Assembly: GCF_002911015.1 (NCBI RefSeq)
Contig: NZ_KZ626846.1
Span: 62,001-126,000, forward strand
Direction of reading: 5' to 3'
DNA: 64,000 bases
From: Streptomyces populi
GTDB taxonomy: Bacteria; Actinomycetota; Actinomycetes; Streptomycetales; Streptomycetaceae
Of the stretch, positions 54,656-63,303 are shown one piece after another (positions within the stretch are counted from its first letter, which is position 1; the number at the start of each line of letters is the position of its first letter). The notes under the pieces were generated by a model. It saw only the letters and a program-made list of their open reading frames with translations, was not told the DNA's origin and did no database searches. The position numbers and the translations under genes were made by a program.

Positions 54656-56310
54656 GTGCATCAGCCGTCCACAGCCTGTGGACAACGGCCGCGACCGCGG
54701 CCGAGCCGATCTCCAAGATCGATGCGCCGAAGATCGAGTACGCGCAGTTGTCGCCCACCCTGATCGTCATCGGCGCGGCGGTCGTCGGGGTTCTGGTCGA
54801 GGCCTTCGTGCCGCGCAAGTCCCGTTACTACACACAGGTGTTCGTCGCCGTCGTCGCACTGGCCGCGGCCTTCTCCGCGGTCGTCGCCCTCGCGGCGAGC
54901 GGATACGGCACGACGAAGGCACACATCGCGGCGATGGGCGCGATCGCCGTCGACGGACCGGCCCTGTTCCTCCAGGGCACGATCCTGCTCGCCGGAATCC
55001 TCGGCGTCTTCACCTTCGCCGAGCGGCGCCTGGACCCCGAGGCACACGGAAACCGGGTCGACGCGTTCGCCGCGCAGGCGTCGTCGGTGCCCGGCAGCGA
55101 CAGCGAGAAGGCCGCCGTGAAGGCCGGGTTCACCACCACCGAGGTGTTCCCGCTGCTGCTCTTCGCCATCAGCGGCATGCTGGTCTTCCCCTCGGCCAAC
55201 GACCTGCTGACCCTGTTCGTCGCGCTGGAGGTCTTCTCCCTGCCGCTGTACCTCCTGTGCGCCGTGGCCCGCCGCAAGCGGCTCATGTCGCAGGAGGCGG
55301 CGGTCAAGTACTTCCTGCTCGGCGCCTTCGCCTCCGCGTTCACGCTCTTCGGCATCGCCCTGCTGTACGGCTACGCGGGCTCGATGTCCTACGCGACGAT
55401 CGCGCACGTCGTCGACGGCACGGTCACGAACGTCGACCCCGCCCTCGCCGGCACCATGGGCAACGACGTGCTGCTGCTCATGGGCATGGCCCTGGTCGTC
55501 ATGGGTCTGCTCTTCAAGGTCGGCGCGGTGCCCTTCCACATGTGGACGCCCGACGTCTACCAGGGCGCGCCGACCCCGGTCACCGGCTTCATGGCGGCGG
55601 CGACGAAGGTGGCGGCGTTCGGCGCGCTGCTGCGCCTGCTGTACGTCGTCCTGCCGGGTATGCGCTGGGACTGGCGGCCGGTCATGTGGGCCGTCGCGAT
55701 CGTCACCATGCTGGGCGGTGCGATCGTCGCGATCACCCAGACCGACATCAAGCGGCTCCTGGCGTACTCGTCGATCGCCCACGCCGGATTCATCCTCGCG
55801 GGTGTCATCGCGACCTCGCCGGACGGCGTCTCGTCGGTCCTCTTCTACCTCGGCGCGTACTCCTTCGTCACGATCGGCGCCTTCGCCGTCGTCACGCTCG
55901 TACGGGACGCGGGCGGAGAGGCCACGCACCTGTCCAAGTGGGCGGGGCTCGGACGCAGGTCCCCGCTGGTGGCCGCGGTGTTCGCGGTCTTCCTGCTGGC
56001 CTTCGCCGGCATCCCGCTCACCTCGGGATTCGCCGGAAAGTTCGCCGTGTTCAGGGCGGCGGCCGAGGGTGGCGCGGGCGCGCTGGTCGTGGTCGGTGTG
56101 ATCTCGTCGGCGATCGCGGCGTTCTTCTACATCCGTGTGATCGTGCTGATGTTCTTCAGCGAGCCGAAGCCCGAGGGACCGACGGTCGCCGTGCCGTCAC
56201 CGCTGACGATGACGGCGATCGCGGCGGGCGTGGTGGTCACGCTGGTGCTCGGTGTGGCGCCGCAGTACTTCCTGAACCTGGCGAACCAGGCCGGGGTCTT
56301 CGTGCGCTGA
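54652..56310 (+). CDS. nuoN: NADH-quinone oxidoreductase subunit N
   Basis: A 552-residue antiporter-like subunit and the last gene of the operon. Blocks include 'LFVALEVFSLPLYLLCAV', 'VPFHMWTPDVYQGAPTPVT' and TQTDIKRLLAYSSIAHAGF. An extra 50-residue loop follows the third helix (RRLDPEAHGNRVDAFAAQAS), as seen in other actinobacteria. The terminator at 56330 follows 20 bases after the stop. Confidence 0.97.
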   Translation: MSASAVHSLWTTAATAAEPISKIDAPKIEYAQLSPTLIVIGAAVVGVLVEAFVPRKSRYYTQVFVAVVALAAAFSAVVALAASGYGTTKAHIAAMGAIAVDGPALFLQGTILLAGILGVFTFAERRLDPEAHGNRVDAFAAQASSVPGSDSEKAAVKAGFTTTEVFPLLLFAISGMLVFPSANDLLTLFVALEVFSLPLYLLCAVARRKRLMSQEAAVKYFLLGAFASAFTLFGIALLYGYAGSMSYATIAHVVDGTVTNVDPALAGTMGNDVLLLMGMALVVMGLLFKVGAVPFHMWTPDVYQGAPTPVTGFMAAATKVAAFGALLRLLYVVLPGMRWDWRPVMWAVAIVTMLGGAIVAITQTDIKRLLAYSSIAHAGFILAGVIATSPDGVSSVLFYLGAYSFVTIGAFAVVTLVRDAGGEATHLSKWAGLGRRSPLVAAVFAVFLLAFAGIPLTSGFAGKFAVFRAAAEGGAGALVVVGVISSAIAAFFYIRVIVLMFFSEPKPEGPTVAVPSPLTMTAIAAGVVVTLVLGVAPQYFLNLANQAGVFVR

Positions 56311-56329
56311 GCAGAGCCTTGCGCGGTCC

Positions 56330-56362
56330 CGGGCCCCGCCCCCTTCGGGGGAGCGGGGCCCG
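56330..56362 (+). terminator. Terminator of the nuo operon
   Basis: CGGGCCCCGC at 56330-56339 pairs with GCGGGGCCCG at 56353-56362, and an inner CCCCC/GGGGG closes on a TTC loop. The stem of about 15 pairs is very stable and lies between convergent genes, so it probably ends both transcripts. Confidence 0.85.
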
Positions 56363-56370
56363 AGTCGTTC

Positions 56371-57075
56371 TCAGCGGACGGCGCGCGCCTTGCCCGCGGT
56401 CCCGGTGTGCGTGGTGGACGACGAGCCTGTGTGCGCCGTCGACGACGAGCCGGTGTGGGCCGTCCCGGACGAGCCGGTGTGGGCCGTGTCCGACTTGCCG
56501 GGGTGGGCCGGAGCGGCCGGGCACTTCACCCTGGGGTTCCAGCGGTCGAACAGCCCGTTGGGGTTCTGCTTCCAGAGCCAGACGTGCAGGTCGTAGTGGA
56601 TCGGCATGCCCGGGTAGTGACCCGGCATCGGACCGTCGAACTTCTGGCCGCCGAACATCGACGGCCGGTCCTTGCTGGTCTTCAGGTTCTGGTCGGAGTC
56701 CAGCACGATCCACTCGACCCCGGCCAGCCGGCGCTTTCCGTCCTTGCCGTCCTCGAAGAGGAGAGCCGCGGGCTTCGCCGGATCGAGCGAGCCGTAGCGG
56801 GACTCGTTGAAGTAGTGGTAGCCCATGCTGCCGTGCCCCGCGGGGTCCGAGGAGCACTGGTGGGGGACGTACCCGTCGGCGAGGGCGACCTTCTCGTCGC
56901 GGTACTTGACGCTGGCCAGGTACGCCTTGACCAGATCCCGCATGGCCTTCGGATCGGCCGGGCGGTCCGCGGCCCGGGCGGGACTCGCGGTGGGGGCGGG
57001 ACCCGTGGACAGGGCGAGCGACGCGGTGGCGGCGGTCACGAGGGTGATGGCGGTCCTGAGGGGACGCTGGGGCAT
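56371..57075 (-). CDS. Secreted protein of unknown function with C-terminal octapeptide repeats
   Basis: A 234-residue exported protein. The signal peptide is hydrophobic to SPARAADRP. The main domain includes 'KYRDEKVALADGYVPHQC', 'GSMGYHYFNESRYG', 'RLAGVEWIVLDSD' and 'GMPIHYDLHVWLWKQNPNG', with several His and one Asp that could bind a metal; the arrangement is known in other actinobacteria, but the function is not. After the Cys-containing KCPAAPAHPG come four copies of an eight-residue repeat close to TAHTGSSS, likely disordered or glycosylated. ATG 57075 is used because the longer frame upstream has no signal peptide. Confidence 0.8.
   Translation of the reverse strand: MPQRPLRTAITLVTAATASLALSTGPAPTASPARAADRPADPKAMRDLVKAYLASVKYRDEKVALADGYVPHQCSSDPAGHGSMGYHYFNESRYGSLDPAKPAALLFEDGKDGKRRLAGVEWIVLDSDQNLKTSKDRPSMFGGQKFDGPMPGHYPGMPIHYDLHVWLWKQNPNGLFDRWNPRVKCPAAPAHPGKSDTAHTGSSGTAHTGSSSTAHTGSSSTTHTGTAGKARAVR
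56402..56497. repeat. 24-bp tandem repeat (four copies) in the 3' end of the secreted-protein gene
   Basis: Four adjacent 24-base units begin CC(G/T)GTGTG(C/G)G and encode the TAHTGSSS-type octapeptides on the minus strand. The units vary at 3-8 positions, and an incomplete fifth unit follows at 56498. The repeat number is likely to vary among strains. Confidence 0.8.
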
Positions 57076-57365
57076 GCGAGGACTCCTAGAGGCACGAGAG
57101 AGGCGTACGGACTGCACGGGTCCGTCGACTGCGGGCCCCCTCCTCCCGCCCGAGCAGCATGGCCCTCGGCTCCGAAACGCCGCCATACGAGCGGGGCCAT
57201 CGGGTTGAACCCGGCCGGGGCGCGCCGTGCAGGGGAGTGAGACGGAACGGACACCGATACGTAGGGAAGCCGGTCCCTCGCAGCCTGTGGACAACTCTCG
57301 GACTGTCGGCGCGGACCCCTATCGTGGACGCAGTGGTCGAGGGGCGACGTACGGGGGACAGGACG

Positions 57366-59375
57366 ATGGGCGGGACGGGTGTGATGACCGGAGCGGACGT
57401 GACGGAGAAGCTGGGAGAGAGCGAGGCACTGGCCACCCTCCACCGGGTCTTCGGGTACGACGCCTTCCGCGGCGAGCAGGAAGCGATCATCGAGCATGTG
57501 GCGGCGGGCGGTGACGCCGTCGTCCTGATGCCGACCGGTGGCGGAAAGTCCCTCTGCTACCAGATCCCTTCCCTGGTCAGACCGGGTACGGGCGTTGTGG
57601 TCTCCCCGCTCATCGCGCTCATGCAGGACCAGGTGGACGCGCTGAGGGCACTGGGCGTGCGCGCCGGGTTCATGAACTCCACGCAGGACTTCGACGAGCG
57701 GCGCGTGGTCGAGGCGGAGTTCCTGGCCGGAGAACTCGACCTGCTCTATCTGGCCCCCGAGCGGCTGCGTCTCGACAGCACGCTGGACCTGCTGTCCCGC
57801 GGGAAGATCTCCGTCTTCGCGATCGACGAGGCGCACTGCGTGGCGCAGTGGGGCCACGACTTCCGTCCCGACTACCTGGCGCTCTCGCTGCTCGGCGAAC
57901 GCTGGCCGGACGTCCCGCGCATCGCGCTGACGGCCACGGCCACGCGTGCGACGCACAGGGAGATCACCCAGCGCCTGGGCATGCCCACGGCCCGCCACTT
58001 CGAGGCGAGCTTCGACCGGCCCAACATCCAGTACCGGATCGTCCCCAAGGCCGACCCGAAGAAGCAGTTGCTGTCCTTCCTGCGCGAGGAACACGCGGGT
58101 GACGCGGGCATCGTGTACTGCCTCTCGCGCAACTCGGTCGAGAAGACCGCCGAGTTCCTCTCCCGCAACGGCATCGAGGCGGTGCCGTACCACGCGGGCC
58201 TGGAGGCGGGCGTCCGTGCCGCGCACCAGTCCCGCTTCCTGCGGGAGGAAGGTCTCGTGGTGGTGGCCACGATCGCCTTCGGCATGGGCATCGACAAGCC
58301 GGACGTCCGGTTCGTCGCCCATCTCGACCTGCCGAAGTCGGTCGAGGGCTACTACCAGGAGACGGGGCGCGCCGGCCGTGACGGACTCCCCTCCACGGCC
58401 TGGATGGCCTACGGCCTTCAGGACGTGGTCCAGCAGCGCAAGCTGATCCAGGGTTCGGAGGGCGACGAGGCGTTCAGGCGCCGGGCCGCCTCCCACCTGG
58501 ACTCGATGCTCGCCCTGTGCGAGACGGCACAGTGCCGGCGCTCACAGCTCCTGGCCTACTTCGGCCAGGACCCCGACACCCCGGCCTGCGGCAACTGCGA
58601 CACCTGTCTGACGCCCCCGGAGACCTGGGACGGCACGGTCGCGGCGCAGAAGCTGCTGTCCACGGTGGTGCGCCTCCAGCGCGAGCGGGGACAGAAGTTC
58701 GGCGCGGGCCAGATCGTCGACATCCTGCTGGGACGCAAGACCGCCAAGGTGATCCAGTTCGACCATGACCAGCTGTCCGTCTTCGGCATCGGTGAGGAGC
58801 TGGCGGAGTCCGAATGGCGCGGTGTCGTACGGCAGTTGCTGGCCCAGGGGCTGATCGCGGTCGAGGGTGAGTACGGCACGCTGGTGCTGACCGAAGCGAG
58901 CGGCACCGTGCTGCGGCGCGAGCGCGACGTGCCGTTGCGCAAGGAGCCTCCGAAGCCGGTCGTGTCCCGGTCGTCGGCGTCCAAGGGTGAGCGCAAGACC
59001 AAGGCGGCGGCTGCCGAACTGCCCGCCGAGCTCGTTCCCGCGTTCGAGGCGCTGCGCGCCTGGCGTGGCGAGCGGGCGCGGGAGCAGGGTGTCCCGGCGT
59101 ACGTCATCTTCCACGACGCCACGCTGCGGGAGATCGCCACGGTGTGGCCCACCTCCGTGAAGGACCTGGGCGGCATCAGCGGGGTGGGCGAGAAGAAGCT
59201 GGCCACATACGGAGAGGGCGTCATCGGGGTGCTCGCCTCGCTGGGCGGTGGCACGCCCGAGGAGCCGCCCACCGGCGGCGGACCCGAAGCCGCACCGGTT
59301 CCGGCGGCCGCCGCGGGACCGGACCCGGACTGGCCCGAGCTGGACCAGGAGCCGGAGCCCGAGGACTGGATGTAG
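57366..59375 (+). CDS. recQ: RecQ-type DNA helicase
   Basis: A 669-residue 3'-5' DNA helicase for recombination and repair. Walker A is [16 protein letters not shown] near residue 55; the DExH box [18 protein letters not shown] is near 152; helicase motifs V and VI are '[19 protein letters not shown]' and [10 protein letters not shown]. The zinc site is built by the Cys in '[16 protein letters not shown]' and 'CGNCDTC', followed by the RQC winged helix and a C-terminal HRDC domain (about 560-640). The last 60 residues are acidic and Pro-rich. ATG 57366 follows GGGGGACAGGACG; 57384 is an alternative. Confidence 0.96.
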   Translation: MGGTGVMTGADVTEKLGESEALATLHRVFGYDAFRGEQEAIIEHVAAGGDAVVLMPTGGGKSLCYQIPSLVRPGTGVVVSPLIALMQDQVDALRALGVRAGFMNSTQDFDERRVVEAEFLAGELDLLYLAPERLRLDSTLDLLSRGKISVFAIDEAHCVAQWGHDFRPDYLALSLLGERWPDVPRIALTATATRATHREITQRLGMPTARHFEASFDRPNIQYRIVPKADPKKQLLSFLREEHAGDAGIVYCLSRNSVEKTAEFLSRNGIEAVPYHAGLEAGVRAAHQSRFLREEGLVVVATIAFGMGIDKPDVRFVAHLDLPKSVEGYYQETGRAGRDGLPSTAWMAYGLQDVVQQRKLIQGSEGDEAFRRRAASHLDSMLALCETAQCRRSQLLAYFGQDPDTPACGNCDTCLTPPETWDGTVAAQKLLSTVVRLQRERGQKFGAGQIVDILLGRKTAKVIQFDHDQLSVFGIGEELAESEWRGVVRQLLAQGLIAVEGEYGTLVLTEASGTVLRRERDVPLRKEPPKPVVSRSSASKGERKTKAAAAELPAELVPAFEALRAWRGERAREQGVPAYVIFHDATLREIATVWPTSVKDLGGISGVGEKKLATYGEGVIGVLASLGGGTPEEPPTGGGPEAAPVPAAAAGPDPDWPELDQEPEPEDWM

Positions 59376-59392
59376 TGGGAGTCGTCGTGGGG

Positions 59393-59420
59393 CACGGTGG
59401 CCAGGGCCCTGGCCACCGTG
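59393..59420. terminator. 28-bp perfect palindrome, bidirectional terminator
   Basis: The sequence CACGGTGGCCAGGG followed by CCCTGGCCACCGTG is a perfect palindrome with no separate loop; in RNA it would fold into a stem of about 12 pairs with a four-base loop. It lies between the convergent recQ and fumarylacetoacetase genes and can act on both. A second weaker hairpin (TACCCCG..CGGGG) follows at 59436-59461. Confidence 0.75.
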
Positions 59421-59452
59421 ACACGGACCGTCCCGTACCCCGCTGAAGAGGG

Positions 59453-60682
59453 CTACGGGGAGACGGCCGGGGTGATGAGGCCCCGGACCTCGCCGAGGCC
59501 CACCCGGGTGCCGCCCGGACCGGGAGCCCAGGCCGTCAGGGTGACCTCGTCGCCGTCCTCGAGGAACGTGCGCTTGCCGTCGGGGAGTTCGAGGGCGTCG
59601 CGCCCGTTCCAGGTGAGTTCGAGCAGGGAGCCGCGCTCGCCCTCGGAGGCGCCGCTGACGGTCCCGGAACCGTAGAGGTCACCGGTGCGCAGGGAGGCGC
59701 CGTTGACCGTCATGTGGGCCAGCTGCTGGGCGGCCGTCCAGTACATGGTGGAGAAGGGGGGCTCGGAGACGACGTGGCCGTTGATGGCCACGGAGATCCG
59801 GAGGTCGTAGCCGCCCGGTTCCTCGGAGGCGTCGTCGAGATAGGGGAGAAGGGGGTGCGTACGGACGGGCGGGGCCACGCGGGCGTCGTCCAGGGCGTCG
59901 AGCGGGGTGATCCACGCCGACACGGACGTCGCGAAGGACTTGCCGAGGAAGGGACCGAGCGGGACGTACTCCCAGGCCTGGATGTCGCGCGCCGACCAGT
60001 CGTTGAGCAGGCAGAGGCCGAAGACGTGGTCGCGGTAGTCGCCCAGGGGCACCGGCCGGCCCTGTTCCGAGGGAGTGCCGACCACGAAGCCGACCTCCGC
60101 CTCGATGTCCAGGCGGATCGAGGGGCCGAAGACCGGGGCGGTGTCCGCGGGGGCCTTGCGCTGGCCCGACGGGCGTACGACATCCGTGCCGGAGACCACG
60201 ACCGTGCCGGAGCGGCCGTGATAGCCGATCGGCAGGTGCTTCCAGTTGGGCGTGAGGGAATCGGCGGCGTCGGGGCGGAAGATCTGGCCGACGTTCCGTG
60301 CGTGGTTCTCGGAGGCGTAGAAGTCGACGTAGTCCGCGACGGTGAACGGGAGGTGCAGCGTCACGTCGGAGAGCGGGTGGAAATGGGGGGCGAGGGTCTC
60401 CCGGTGGGCGGGGACGGTCACCCAGGCTGTCAGCGCGCGCCGGACATCCGACCACGCGGTGCGGCCGGCGGCGAGCAGCGGGTCGAGGGTCGGCTGGGCG
60501 AGCAGCCCGGCGTAGGGGGAGCCGAGCGCGTGGGCGGCGGCGCCCGCGTCGAGCACATGGTCGCCGAGCCGTACGCCGACGCGTCGCTCGGGGGCGCCGG
60601 CCGGGTCGGTCAGGGAGAACACGCCGTACGGCAGGTTGTGCGGGCCGAAGGGATCGCCCTCGGGGACATCGAAGGGGGGCAT
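59453..60682 (-). CDS. fahA: Fumarylacetoacetase
   Basis: A 409-residue hydrolase that splits 4-fumarylacetoacetate into fumarate and acetoacetate, the last step of tyrosine/phenylalanine breakdown. It has the typical N-terminal 'GDPFGPHNLPYGVFS', the substrate block FYASENHARNVGQIFRP, 'PIGYHGRSGTVVVSG', the metal site around 'DIEAEVGFVVG' and 'NDWSARDIQAWEYVPLGPFL'. ATG 60682 with GCGAGG nine bases upstream was chosen over upstream ATGs. The gene stands alone. Confidence 0.96.
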   Translation of the reverse strand: MPPFDVPEGDPFGPHNLPYGVFSLTDPAGAPERRVGVRLGDHVLDAGAAAHALGSPYAGLLAQPTLDPLLAAGRTAWSDVRRALTAWVTVPAHRETLAPHFHPLSDVTLHLPFTVADYVDFYASENHARNVGQIFRPDAADSLTPNWKHLPIGYHGRSGTVVVSGTDVVRPSGQRKAPADTAPVFGPSIRLDIEAEVGFVVGTPSEQGRPVPLGDYRDHVFGLCLLNDWSARDIQAWEYVPLGPFLGKSFATSVSAWITPLDALDDARVAPPVRTHPLLPYLDDASEEPGGYDLRISVAINGHVVSEPPFSTMYWTAAQQLAHMTVNGASLRTGDLYGSGTVSGASEGERGSLLELTWNGRDALELPDGKRTFLEDGDEVTLTAWAPGPGGTRVGLGEVRGLITPAVSP

Positions 60683-61398
60683 CGGTTGGTGCCTCGCTTT
60701 CGGGTTCGTACTCGCCATGTGGTGCATGCGTTCCACGCGTTTTATGTGGTCGGGGCCCACGTTACGGGGGAGTGCCCCTGCTGTGGCAGGGCCTAAAGGG
60801 TTTGCGATGTCCGTATTGCTGTTATCTGCTTCGGTAATTCCGTCTTGGTGTTGTTTGGGGGCGCGGGGTGGGGAGGGGAGGGGGGAGGGGCCCCCAAGGT
60901 CGGACTCCCCGAAGACGGGTGCCCCCAGGTGCGTGTCGGCCGACACCTGCCGACACCGGCAGGAACCTTCCGGGCCGCCTCGCGCGCACGGCTGCGTCCT
61001 CGGCCGTGCCCCCGGTCGCCCCCTCGGCCACGCTCTCGGCCGCACCCCCGGATCGGCGAACCGTGTCCGGACCGACCTCTGTCGAGCCGGAGTTGGAGAT
61101 GGCTGGCTCAATGACGCTGTTCCGTAACGCACTTGTCGACGCTTGCCGATGAAGACTGCTCCGGCCTGCGCCCGTGCCGAGGCGGCTCGTTGGCGAGTCG
61201 CCCTTGTTCCAGGGGGTGTTGGGGTGTTGTGGTCGGTCGTGTGCGGGAAAGTCGGTGTGGGCGGAAGCGGAGCCTGGGTGATCCAAAACGGTCGCAACGC
61301 GCTTGCCACCGTGCGGTGAACGGCGTTGCTGACGGGATACCGGACGTCGTCCGGTTCAGGCCGGGCCGATGAGTCGTTCGATCCGTATTCTTCGGATC
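60683..61398. other. Long intergenic region between fumarylacetoacetase and the HAD gene
   Basis: About 716 bases with no supported gene; open frames on both strands have weak codon bias and no motifs. A G-rich run GGGGTGGGGAGGGGAGGGGGGAGGGG lies near 60865-60890 on the plus strand and could form a quadruplex. Sequence next to the minus-strand gene has ATAAAACGCGTGGAACGC (plus-strand 60730-60750), a possible promoter or operator. The region could hold an unrecognised small RNA. Confidence 0.4.
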
Positions 61399-62208
61399 AT
61401 GGCCGCTCCGACTGCATATTCACTCATCGCCACTGACCTGGACGGAACGCTGCTGCGCGGCGACGACACGCTCTCCGACCGGACACGCGCCGCGTTGGCG
61501 AAGGTGACCGGGGCGGGCGCCCGGCATCTCGTGGTCACGGGCCGCCCCGCACCGCGCGTGCGACCGCTTCTCGACGAACTCGGCGGTGAGGGACTGGCGG
61601 TGTGCGGGCAGGGGGCGCAGCTGTACGACGCCGGCGCGGACCGGATGCTGTGGTCGGTGACCCTGGACAGGGAACTGGCGGAGACGGCGCTCGGCAAGAT
61701 CGAGGCGGAGGTCGGGCTGCTGTACGCGGCGGTCGACCAGGACGGAGTGGACGGGCTCACGCTCATCGAACCGGGGTACGTGATGCCGCATCCCACGCTG
61801 CCGGCGGTGCGGGTGCCGCGCCGGGACGACCTCTGGGCGGAGCCGATCAGCAAGGTGTTGCTCCGTCACCCGTCGCTGTCCGACGACGAGTTGGCGGCCA
61901 CGGCACGGGGAGTGGTCGGTTCGCTGGCGACGGTCACCATGTCCGGGCCCGGCACCGTCGAACTCCAGCCATGCGGGGTGACCAAGGCGACGGGCCTCGC
62001 TCTCGCCGCGGCGCACCTCGGGCTCACCCCCTGCGCGACGCTCGCCTTCGGCGACATGCCCAACGACATCCCGATGTTCGACTGGGCCGCCCGGGGCGTG
62101 GCCATGGCCAACGCCCACCCGGAGCTGAAGGCGGTGGCCGACGAGGTCACCCTGTCGAACGAGGACGACGGCATCGCGGTGGTCCTGGAGCGCGTCTTCG
62201 GCTTCTAG
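61399..62208 (+). CDS. Cof-type HAD hydrolase
   Basis: A 269-residue phosphatase of the HAD superfamily, subclass IIB (Cof type). Motif I is IATDLDGTLLRGDD (nucleophile Asp), motif II is 'LVVTGRPAPRV', motif III Lys is in 'ISKVLLRHP' or 'CGVTKATGL', and motif IV is 'LAFGDMPNDIPMFDWA'. The cap domain lies between motifs II and III. Substrates of the family are sugar phosphates and related compounds; none can be named. ATG 61399 places the nucleophile about 11 residues in, as is normal; an ATG at 61369 would add ten residues. Confidence 0.9.
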   Translation: MAAPTAYSLIATDLDGTLLRGDDTLSDRTRAALAKVTGAGARHLVVTGRPAPRVRPLLDELGGEGLAVCGQGAQLYDAGADRMLWSVTLDRELAETALGKIEAEVGLLYAAVDQDGVDGLTLIEPGYVMPHPTLPAVRVPRRDDLWAEPISKVLLRHPSLSDDELAATARGVVGSLATVTMSGPGTVELQPCGVTKATGLALAAAHLGLTPCATLAFGDMPNDIPMFDWAARGVAMANAHPELKAVADEVTLSNEDDGIAVVLERVFGF

Positions 62209-62230
62209 CCGCGTCGACGCACCCGCTGAC

Positions 62231-62270
62231 GCACCCGCCGACGGGCCCGGAGGGCGCCGTCGGCGGGTGC
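62231..62270. terminator. Bidirectional terminator after the HAD and LysM genes
   Basis: GCACCCGCCGACGG at 62231-62244 pairs perfectly with CCGTCGGCGGGTGC at 62257-62270 (14 bases), with a 12-base loop that can itself fold. It lies between two convergent genes. This is one of the strongest hairpins in the window. Confidence 0.85.
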
Positions 62271-62296
62271 GGTGAAGTCGGGGGTGCGGGGTGCGA

Positions 62297-63067
62297 TCAG
62301 TAGGCGCCGTTGACGTTGTCGATGGAGCCGTACTTGTCGGCCGCGTAGTTGCAGGCGGCGGTGATGTTCGCGACCGGGTCGTAGATGTTCGTCGACGTGC
62401 CGGCGACGTGGTACGCCTGGAACGTGGGGTCGATCACCTGGAGCAGACCCTTGGAGGGGATGCCGGCGGCGGCGTTGGAGTCCCAGTTGTTGATGGCGTT
62501 GGGGTTGCCGGAGGACTCACGCATCACGTTGCGGTGGATGCCGTCGTAGCTGCCCGGGATGCCGGCCTTGGCCATGACGTCGAGGGATTCCTTGATCCAG
62601 CCGTCGAGGTTGTTGGCGTACGTCTTGGCGGAGGCCTGGGTGACGGTGGTCACCTTGGACTTGGCGACGGCGGCGGTCGCGTTCGCCGTGGTGCTGACGG
62701 TCTTCGACTTCAGCGTCTTCGTGCCCACGGTCAGCTTCAGGCCCGGACGGAGCACGGAGGGGTTGTCGCCGATGACGGCGCGGTTCGCCGCGTACAGCTT
62801 CTTCCAGCCACCGCTCTTGGGGTACTTCTGCGCGACCTTGGAGAGGGTGTCGCCCTTGACCACCTTGTAGGTGATGAGCTGCACGTTGGGCACCACCGCG
62901 GTGTGGGCGGTCTTCGCGACCTGGGGGGCCTGCGCCGGGGTGGCGGCGTTGGCGCCGGTCGCGCTCACGAGCGGGAGGGCGAGAGCGATACCGCCGGTTC
63001 CGGCGGCGATCATGCCCCGGGTGATGACGTTGGACTTCATGCGGCGGTGCTTGCCTCGTGCGAGCAT
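62297..63067 (-). CDS. Secreted LysM and transglycosylase (SLT-type) cell-wall hydrolase
   Basis: A 256-residue exported protein. A twin-Arg-like basic start (MLARGKHRRMKSN) and hydrophobic segment end in ANAATPAQ, the likely cleavage site. A LysM domain at about 66-115 (YKVVKGDTLSKVAQKYPKSG) binds peptidoglycan. The C-terminal domain (about 150-256) is a lytic transglycosylase SLT-like domain with the probable catalytic Glu184 in 'NVMRESSGNPNAINNWDSN', then 'SKGLLQVIDPTFQAYH'. Such enzymes cut glycan strands during growth and spore germination. ATG 63067 has GAGAGGAAATT upstream. Expression is controlled by the c-di-AMP riboswitch in its leader. Confidence 0.92.
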   Translation of the reverse strand: MLARGKHRRMKSNVITRGMIAAGTGGIALALPLVSATGANAATPAQAPQVAKTAHTAVVPNVQLITYKVVKGDTLSKVAQKYPKSGGWKKLYAANRAVIGDNPSVLRPGLKLTVGTKTLKSKTVSTTANATAAVAKSKVTTVTQASAKTYANNLDGWIKESLDVMAKAGIPGSYDGIHRNVMRESSGNPNAINNWDSNAAAGIPSKGLLQVIDPTFQAYHVAGTSTNIYDPVANITAACNYAADKYGSIDNVNGAY

Positions 63068-63085
63068 GGCGAATTTCCTCTCCGA

Positions 63086-63262
63086 CGCCTGCGAGGTGAG
63101 CTGTCGGGTTCGGGCGGGAGATGCCCGGCCGTGCTGTGGGCACGGCTTCACCCCTAGCCGGTCCGGTGCGTCCGGATCGGCGGCTTACCTGTGGTTCCCC
63201 CGCTCCTGCCGTGCGTGGGTCGATGGGTTACCGGGCGGCGGCAGGATTCGGCGATCCGCCCG
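63086..63262 (-). ncRNA. c-di-AMP riboswitch (ydaO/yuaA type)
   Basis: Reading on the minus strand, the leader contains the conserved blocks of the ydaO family: GATCGCCGAATCC at the start, 'GCGGGGGAACCAC', 'TAGGGGTGAAGCCG', then CCCGAACCCGACAGCTCACCTCGCAGG at the end (in two parts). The order and spacing match actinobacterial ydaO elements, which bind cyclic di-AMP and turn off cell-wall hydrolase genes such as rpfA in Streptomyces. It lies 18 bases upstream of the LysM-transglycosylase ATG, within a leader of about 200 bases. Confidence 0.92.
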
Positions 63263-63273
63263 GGGTCGACCAG

Positions 63274-63303
63274 AACGTATGCGAGAGCACATGTCCGAAA
63301 CAA
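63274..63303 (-). promoter_or_regulatory. Promoter of the riboswitch-controlled hydrolase gene
   Basis: On the minus strand TTGTTT (plus-strand 63298-63303) is separated by 18 bases from TACGTT (plus-strand 63274-63279). The start point would be near 63267, just ahead of the riboswitch, so the whole element would be transcribed. The -35 and -10 fit the housekeeping consensus moderately. Confidence 0.55.

Noticed and set aside
60830-61309. Short open frames in the gap between the fumarylacetoacetase and HAD genes
   Set aside because: Arg/Pro/Gly-rich with poor codon bias and overlapping frames on both strands; none has a convincing start.
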